Assembly (NCBI RefSeq): GCF_036324505.1
Contig: NC_086351.1
Location: forward strand, 9,127,983 to 9,191,982
DNA length: 64,000 nucleotides
Direction: 5' to 3'
Origin: Eleginops maclovinus
Lineage: Eukaryota > Chordata > Actinopteri > Perciformes > Eleginopidae
Shown: positions 55,801 to 64,000 of the stretch, piece after piece
Layout of the letters: the number at the start of each line of letters is the position of its first letter
How positions within the stretch are numbered: position 1 is the first letter of the stretch
Made by a program: the position numbers and the translations under genes
The notes under the pieces: generated by a model
Told to the model about the DNA's origin: nothing
What the model saw: only the letters and a program-made list of their open reading frames with translations
Databases searched by the model: none

Positions 55801-58543
55801 CTCTATTCTCTCTTCCCCTCTCATATTCCTCCCGCCTCTATACACAACAATATCCCAATGTGGTCAACCCATACGTGAGAGGCATCGGCTATTTACACTG
55901 ACAAAAGAGCATTTTAGTGTCAAACACCACACAAGGTTATTACTGTCAATGTCTATACTACAGGCTATAGAGGATTTGATGATGGCTTTTCTCTTTTTAT
56001 GATGATCGTGCAGCTAAGAGGAAATGACAGCTCCAGGATTGGCTTTTCTAGCCTGAATCTTCCCCTCTGTTGTCTGATCTTGTCAACCTTGTGCATTTTC
56101 TGACTCTGTTTTAGTTTATATGAGGAATGACACTGGCTGTGGTTTCTTGAAGTTATCAGGTATGTTTATAATATTTTTAATTTTCAAGTCTTTTGTGTAC
56201 ACATGGCATGTTTGGGATGTCTGCTTGGAAAAAGTATCCTTTGAGTCTTCTTCCAGCTTCCTCTTTAAAGGGAGTTTTTTTAAATTAGCATTTAGGATAC
56301 AGGGGTGGAAGGTAAAGTATGCTGCAAAGATTGAAGAGTCACTTGAGGAAACTTTGTGATATTGGGCTAAATAAAAATAAATTGACTTGACCTGATTCAT
56401 ATCCATCCAGGCCAAAGCTAGACTAATGGCAGTCCGACAGAAGAATGTTGCAAGCAGAGCAAATCAATGAAGAAAAAATATTGTGATAACTCGTATTTCA
56501 CTACATAAGAAAGACAACTGATAATACGTTAGAAGGATGTTGATGGAAACAATAAAAGATAATGAGTTTAAATTACAGTGACTGAAATACGAATTAACCA
56601 GCTCAGTGTCAACCTGCAAATTTCATGACAACCACATGTCTTCATCATACAGCAGATTATAGGTTCACTAATACTTGTTGTTTTCATATCCCACGATTTT
56701 AAATGGATTCACTTAACAAGCATTAGTAAATTAGTAATTGTTGACATGACATCCATAGTGTATCACATTAGTTGCCTTATAGGTCTGAGAGCCTTCATCT
56801 TCCAAGTATTTATTTGTTGTGGAAATAAACCTAACTTCAAGAAGTTCTAACACTCAATATCAAAAGGTACAAAGGGAGCACAAACATGGATCTTCACAAC
56901 AAAATAAGATTTATCATAATTGTACCGATTCACCACCTGAACAAATATAAGCATGTTTTTTAAATGGCCAGAATAATTTGATGAAACAGATATAAGTCTA
57001 TGTTTTCCAAATGTCTGTGAGCTACATCTTAAAACTATTCAACACTGGAGCTCTACAAGCTTCTTTGTATTTTCCGTGCACTATTTCCCATGCATTGGGA
57101 GGAATATTAGAGACGACTCAATGCATCGTAGCACTCACACCTAAATATCTTTGTTTTAATTAAACTAAACTACAAGTGTTTGCATCTACAGCATCCACTT
57201 TAAACACATGTTCTCTCTACTTTGTAAAATGCAGTAACAGAAAACTGTCCTTTATCATGAGGAAACATTATGACAACATACCTCACATAACACTCATTGT
57301 CAATCCAAGGAGCAGTGTGAGTTATTCAGGGAGTGCAGTGAAACACGACAAGATGTGGAGGTCAGGGGGCTGGATGGGAGTAGATGAGTTTATCTTCAAC
57401 TCATGGTTTTGGTCTTGACTTATAATAAATGTCGGCTTAGATATTATCGTTACAATTCACCATGGCCATGTTTTCTTCATAGGTTCAGACAGTTGTCACA
57501 TGTTGATGGTGGGTGTAATCATTCCTCCTCTCTATACTTGCTGTGAAGTGATCCTTTACTAACATGACTACATCTTAAAGAAGATGGTGGACAAATCCCT
57601 AGAGCTTGTTCAGTCATGGTAAAAGTTATATTTCCATCGGATTGATTTCTTGTTGAGCTGCATAAAATGATACTGTAGTAGCATAATAGATGTGTGCATT
57701 TAGAGTTCTCATTAAAGCTTTGATTTTGGTTCAGAAAAATGTAATATCTATTGAAGCAACTTTAGATTTATACTCCACAATGCAGAAGAGTAGAAGTCAA
57801 GACTTTGTTAGAATCTGGTAACACAGGAAGACGGAAGTCGGGTTATTCCTACTGAAGTCAAAGTGCAGCAGAACCTCTATATTGTAGATATATTATTTGA
57901 TAGTGTGGACAATCTGTGGAAAAACCAAGGATTGATTAAGGTCCTTTCTTTCCTCTACTGATTTGCTTACTGCAAGTCATCCAAGGGTAATTCACTTGCT
58001 CTCTCTTTCCCACTGTCTCTGTTCATCCACTCCTCCCTCACTTCCTCCTCATCTGCAGTCTCCCACCACGTAAACGGCAAAGTGCGGCAGGGTCTTTAGC
58101 TACAGTTTTTACTCACAACGGACTCGACAGTCAATGAGGAAGGCTGTGAGCATGTATGAGCGGGCCCTAATGATATTAATCCTCTGTAAATTAACAGTGG
58201 ACAAAGGCAAGATTTCATCAGAAATTAGCCTCTCTTAAATATTGTTCAAGAGGCGTGAAGAGCTGACCCATTGCTGCTGGTGCTACTTACACAGCTCCCA
58301 CGCTGACTACTCCTGCTGTGATTTAGAGGAGTTGTTGGTGGGCTGCAGTACTTATTTATGACTTTAAATAAAGTGAAGTTGTAAAAAAAGACAGACATGG
58401 AGGATCAATTGAATAGTTGGTATACCACATGCCCATGTATGAGTGCACACATGCCACATGTCAGATTGTCCCTGATATGTATATAGGGTTCACTTGCAGA
58501 CTACAACAGCAGGACTGACCTACATTTCATAGACACACAGATT

Positions 58544-58544
<1 letters not shown>

Positions 58545-58605
<61 letters not shown>
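58545..58605. repeat. (CA)n microsatellite
   Basis: This is about 30 uninterrupted CA units. Confidence 0.96.
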
Positions 58606-58606
<1 letters not shown>

Positions 58607-60002
58607 GTGTTTCCTCCTCAGTTTTAGTCTTTTGGAGAGGAAAAGCCTCTCAAACAGCACCTGCATCAACACAGCTCACTAAAATTCCCAACTGAAGCCC
58701 AGAGTAAGAAAATATGTTCAGGGATGTTGACACTACCAGACAGAGAGGCCAACTTCACCTGTTTAATGGGAAACTCTGCCTCTGACTCTAATGGCAGAGT
58801 GAAGACAGGATCAGCTCCACAATTCAGAGCAAGTGTAGAACCCTGCATTAAAGTCCAAAGACAGAGAGCATACTTCAGTAACGTGATTAAATACCATTTT
58901 TATCATTTATGACAGCTTTTCAAGGAAAAATAGAAGAAAGGAGAAGGTAGACAGTGGTACAAATATCTCAAGATATTGAGGAAATGTCTTCCTTCAGTTC
59001 ATGCTCAAATATGAAGTAGCATTGAAAAGGTATAATCAGAATGACATGTTGGCATTAAATGTTTGTCTCATGTTCATTTTTGGCATCAAGTTTGCTTGGG
59101 AATATTATGTACTACACCTTTTTCAGTCTGCTGATAACCTTGATGCTCTTTTTAGGATTCAATGTCATGTCAAGTACTCGAACATTATAATTAACTACAA
59201 TAGATTAATATATAGCAACTTGGACATCACAAACACTGCTTACAGGCTACTGCAGCAACAATATACAGTATATTATAATAACAATCTGAACAATTATCAA
59301 CAGGCATTTTTAATATCAACTTTCCATGCAGTTCTGCTGAGGGCCTAAATCTTTGAAAACAAGTCCCAATTATATGCTTGTATTTTTTTATAATTGCTGT
59401 GAAGGGGTTTACAACTGTCAACAAAGTCAATGTCACTGACCAAACATGCAACAGTGGTGCAATAGAGCTCTACAACACACAGGAATACAAATATCAGACT
59501 ATACAGGCGATACTTAATAAATGTCAGTATTTTTCCATTGTTGTTCTGAGGCTTAGGAGATCGGAGTTATATATAATCATATTTCTGCTCTATTGCAACA
59601 ATTGCAACAATATGTCTTGTGAAACAGTAGAGAAATTAGAAGAATAATGAACAATTATTTCACAGTCAATCACTCATTGTCCTCAACTTCAAGAAAACTA
59701 CTTCGATAAAAACAGACAGCTGGACAACACATAATCAACGGTGTGACAGTTTAACATATTCCCATTAAATTTATGTCAGGCGTGCGCGACAGGTACAGTC
59801 GCAGGTAGCAGGGGCAGAGGTGCTGACATATACACAGCCATCATATTATCTCTGTTGCCATGACTACAGCTGTCAGCAGCTTTCAGATGGGGCTGAGGGT
59901 GGGGGTGAGAGGGGCAGAGAAAGCTTTGACTGGCAGCTGTGACAGCTAAATAATCTTGTTGGTCGTGCTTTCATAGAACCACGCATGCACGCAGCGCGCA
60001 CA

Positions 60003-60084
<82 letters not shown>
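60003..60084. repeat. (CA)n microsatellite, one interruption
   Basis: This run of about 40 CA units begins with CGCGCA and is broken once by ataca near 60047. Confidence 0.96.
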
Positions 60085-60085
<1 letters not shown>

Positions 60086-62971
60086 GCAGGTGTAACCGGC
60101 TGAAAGACGGCTGGGTCTTCTGACAGCTGATGAGAACTTTTAATGACACACCGTACCACAGAGCTTAGGGTCCTCGTATGTACACAGGGATGTATGTTTC
60201 TCTATGTCTTTATTCTTATTTCACATACGTATTTCACCAATAAGCAAGATTAGGCCGATAGATGCACGAGGTGTCGTCCAATTAAATCGAAACAAACCAC
60301 TGCTTACTGAATCCCAACCAGCTAAGTGACAGAGAGCGTGGATAACACGCCTGGGGAGATGTAAGAGATATAAGCCCTAAAAATCCCACAGGGATTGTTC
60401 TTATTGCTCAATCACGGCAAACTCTATCCTTGCCTTCTGCAGGTTAAAGAAAAAGATATTGCAATGTGTTTGTCTAGTCACTTTTAATAACAGCTCCAAA
60501 GTAAAGGAATACAGGAGATTTGACTCAAATGAAATGTATACTGGCAGGAAATAAAATTCAAATAAAAAGATCCCTATTTATCAGCTGACATAGCCTTTGC
60601 ACACCACAGCAATTGCCTCCATAGACTTGCATATTGTCAACTATAAAGACTCTTGCTCTGTTATCATTTGTGCTCTCTTCACAAGCTCAGAAAGAACCTG
60701 GATCTCTGAGGACTGTTGAAAGTCATTCTCGGAAACAGGAAATCACTTAGTGAAGTAGAAGAAAAGGAAGCAGGTTGAAGGGGAGCAGGTAACCCAGAAA
60801 AATTCAATTACAACACTCAGTCACAAAAAATATTAAAAAGAACTAGAAACCTCCACAGATTGATGACACCTAACAGTGTGAGATCATTGTAGGTTGAGTT
60901 TTTCATTTAAAAGAAAGGAAGTCTGGAGCACACAGCGGCGTGCCCTCCAAAGGACTTCTGGCACGGCTGTAATTCCACAAAACTTCTCATCCTGAGTACG
61001 AGAGCGTGCCAGCAAATGGGTGAATGCCTGTTGCAAGTGGCCAATTTTTCACTGCTTCTATGAGGAGGCAAGGCTATTCTTCCCCTTTCTGCCTGTGAAC
61101 ACTGGGTTTTCAATGAGGCCCTTTCAGAAGAATGAACTTGGAGAAACATGTAGGTGATGGATGGCATTTCCCAAAGCTTTGTCTTGTAATTAGTTGTGGT
61201 TCAAGAGCCCAGGGGCCCTTGAATAATTTTCAAACATTTATTTTCTTTTAAGACAGGATCTTCTGTCAATATTTCAGATTGATTTGTCCAGCTAATAACA
61301 GGTAAATAAAAAAGTCTCCCCCCACGATCAAAGTGCCAAAAAGTTTATATTGGAAATCGATATCAATGGCTGTTTTCTAATTTAAATTAAATGCACATTC
61401 TACTAACCAATTTGAACAACATATTATTTTTTTTAACTATAATGCTTTGTCCTAGACCTGAATTGTTTTGGTGTAAGAAACATTGCTGTTGACATTTGGA
61501 AAATCATGTTATTTTTGGCGCTTTGAGAAGAGGAAGACAAGTGCCATCTTCTTCCATTATATTCCAGAGAAAGAAAGCATCTGTTATCCATCTCCAACAT
61601 ATCAGAAACTCACACCAACACATTTGAATGATAAAAAGCTACACACATAGGAGGTAAAATAAGATGTTGTGGTCAAATAAGCTTTAGTTATGAGAATTAA
61701 GCAATAGTATTAAGTTTAAATTAACTGAGCAAATGCTAAAAAGAACATCCAGGACAGTTGGATGAAAACACTGCATGATACGACTCAGACACAGTATGCG
61801 CCTGCAGGAAAGGCAGTGGTCAACAGACACATGCCACATTTTATGACACAAGTCTCTCGTGACATGCATTGAGGTCATTTTTGCAATGCCCTTTTTGCTT
61901 TTAGCCATGAGTCATGTCTGATGTATGGAAATTGTAGGAGCAGAATTAATGATTCATGTCATGTCAAAAGGGGAAACAGCATAAAAAATAAGAGAAAGAA
62001 AGACAACCCTGTAACCAATACAAGCTGAGGGGCACGTAGGGAGACAAACAGCTCGCACACTCAAGTAAAAAGAAATGTAAAAGCATTCAATGCAATTGAA
62101 AATATTAATCCTCTGATATTTTAATCCTGAATAAATGGAGCTACAGGCTTTAAGTATCCAGCACATTCCTGTGCATCTATAGAGGATGAAGAAGGGGCAC
62201 GATGTGAACAGCCAGTGGCAGTGAGGAGAGGTCACACGTGCCATGATGAATTACAGTAGCCGGGCTTGTCTTGGCTGCTTGTTCATTAATGAGTCCTCTT
62301 AGGGGAGTGTGCTGCGACAAAACAAAAGGACACATCAACGGGACATCAATTCTCATCAGCTCTTTACAGTGTGTCTGCAGTGTGCAGCTTGTTTTGGATC
62401 TGCTTGTGTGCTCTCATAATGGAGTGTAGCTTCCCTAATCTTTAAATGACAAAAGCTAATTTGCCTATTTTCTGCTTGCACTCTATTTTCATTACACTTA
62501 TAGGACTGGAAACACCAGTGACACATAATACAGGCATTATCAGAGTTTGAGTATAAAAACAACTTGAGTTTTATTACAATTCACACCTAAAGGTCTGGTT
62601 ACCGAAATCAACCAATGGGAGGATAATACGTTTATTCTCCTTATTTAGGAAGACAAGTCAGATTTATAGTTATATATGATGAAGAGTTCATTCAGTCAAT
62701 GTTATTCTTATTATAAAGCCTAAACTTAGAAATGATTAAATATCAAATCTATCCTCACTTAAAAACAGCCCGTTGACACAGAGATGATAAGATTGGATGA
62801 CAAACACAATCTGTCACATGCTAGCACTGAGCTACCAATAACTGGAGGTGTGGAATTCTCTTCCCTGAGTGAAACTGCTAAAACACGTTAAAAGCTGCCT
62901 GATAACACATTGTGTTAAAGGCAAATGCCAACTCTCTCTCTATGGATTACAAGTGTGGTTTAAGTGGAATG

Positions 62972-63057
<86 letters not shown>
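62972..63057. repeat. (TG)n microsatellite
   Basis: This is about 42 uninterrupted TG units on the plus strand. Confidence 0.97.
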
Positions 63058-63058
<1 letters not shown>

Positions 63059-64000
63059 GTTATGTTTGCCAGATACCGAGTGTGTTAAATGACAACCATG
63101 AGTGCAGGCCCACGCCGCCCACCCACTGCACAATGGGCAATGTGATAAAAAAAAAGGCTAATGGACGAACAGATGAATACAAATTTGAATCAATGGATGG
63201 ATGAAGAGTTGGATGGTGTTCAGGATTTTAGGTTCAGTTATGCAACCATTTAAAAGCAGCAGAAGTTACCTTATGGGTTATAGCATTAAATGAAACCAGG
63301 AAACCCCATTGTAGAATTGAAATTCCCTACCTCTTGAACTTAAATACTATGGATTAACAGTACATTTCTTTATTTAACTGCTCACTGCAACGTCAATTTT
63401 AATGTACAGAATACACCTTACATCATCATAGTGTACATAACCCCTTGGCATTGAAGATGTTCCCTTGACCTGAATGCTTTGCTGAGAAAGGAGAATGTCA
63501 ACTATCTTCGCTTGGAGACCGGTAAAGCTTTTACTATAACTAAAAGTATGTTTAAGACCCTTTCAGAGAGTGTATGTGTGGATACCTGTGTCGTACTTGG
63601 GCTAGCAGCAGTGTGTGTATGTGTTTGAACTACCAAGCAGAAACAGCCAAGCTCGTTTTAACCGAAAAAAGCAGGTTTTTCTTCATTGGAAAAACTGTAT
63701 TACATCACATGCAAACAGAAAGAGCTTATTTTTTAATGCAAAAAAGTGTTTATAATTGCTGTGAAAAAAAAAATGTATACTGGGTACACTATGTCAGTAG
63801 CTTCACAAGGCATCTTTGCTTCCACTAATGGTCGTCATGTGTGATATCTAACTGGACGTGTATTAGTAAAATACACATGCCATTAACAGGAGAACACCAT
63901 AAAGTGCCTTGTGCCAGTTTTTCATCCTGCACTGTATGCACTTTTGACCTGCACCCTCATGTACTTTGGACTTGCATCTCCAAATTGATCTTATATTCAG

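Larger units (their letters stand above)
35092..64000 (-). other. thsd7a: upstream non-coding region, probably thsd7a first intron
   Basis: This is 28.9 kb upstream of the first coding exon seen. That exon starts inside the first TSP1 repeat, so at least one exon with the start codon and signal peptide must lie upstream. I searched the minus strand for a leucine-rich signal followed by a W-K-T-G-like end and a phase-1 donor, and found none. In mammals the first intron of THSD7A is very long, which fits. Contents: one inverted-repeat element (41534-42255), fish repeat fragments (47395-47465), microsatellites near 48.3, 52.85, 58.5, 60.0 and 63.0 kb, and poly-C runs near 42.41 and 50.48 kb. No other gene is supported. 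Confidence 0.7.

Noticed and set aside
1..64000. CRISPR array, operon, prophage or other novel bacterial-type system
   Set aside because: The sequence is vertebrate, with spliced exons, long introns and microsatellites. The only tandem arrays are simple repeats without spacers.

Overview
The window looks like teleost fish genomic DNA. It holds one recognisable protein-coding gene, on the minus strand: an internal stretch of thsd7a, which encodes thrombospondin type-1 domain-containing protein 7A, a large type I membrane glycoprotein. Eight consecutive coding exons can be placed with GT/AG splice sites and matching phases at every junction: 35091-34257, 29290-29042, 27669-27485, 20547-20392, 19287-19084, 12515-12321, 10043-9797 and 206-91. 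Joined, they give 2,187 coding bases (729 codons) with no stop. They run from the start of the first TSP1 repeat to about the middle of the ectodomain. The order and sequence follow mammalian THSD7A. The exon carrying the signal peptide lies upstream, and the rest of the ectodomain, the transmembrane segment and the short tail lie downstream; neither end is in the window. I cannot tell from this sequence whether it is the aa or ab teleost paralogue.

Everything else is intronic or upstream non-coding DNA. The intron between the sixth and fifth exons here (12516-19083) carries a decayed non-LTR retrotransposon of RTE/Rex3 type. It lies antisense to the gene, with a short GATG-type tail, a frameshifted endonuclease and a deleted reverse transcriptase core. 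The same intron has a degenerate tandem repeat of about 165 bp, one copy of a TTAA-bounded inverted-repeat element, and long CA and GA microsatellites nearby. The second copy of the inverted-repeat element is at 41.5-42.3 kb. Intron 20548-27484 contains a roughly 600-base polypurine region with a GGAGA minisatellite.

The 28.9 kb from 35092 to 64000 contains no exon I can support. It is most likely part of the long first intron. It is AT-rich unique sequence with scattered microsatellites (58.5, 60.0 and 63.0 kb) and fragments of common fish repeats. RTE/Rex3-type LINEs, dense CA microsatellites and compact TSP1 exons in multi-kilobase introns all fit a ray-finned fish. I found no operon, CRISPR array, RNA gene or other novel system. 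The most useful unexplained items are a short hairpin at 33.54-33.60 kb, an unassigned open segment at 26.35-26.56 kb, and the two-copy TTAA element.
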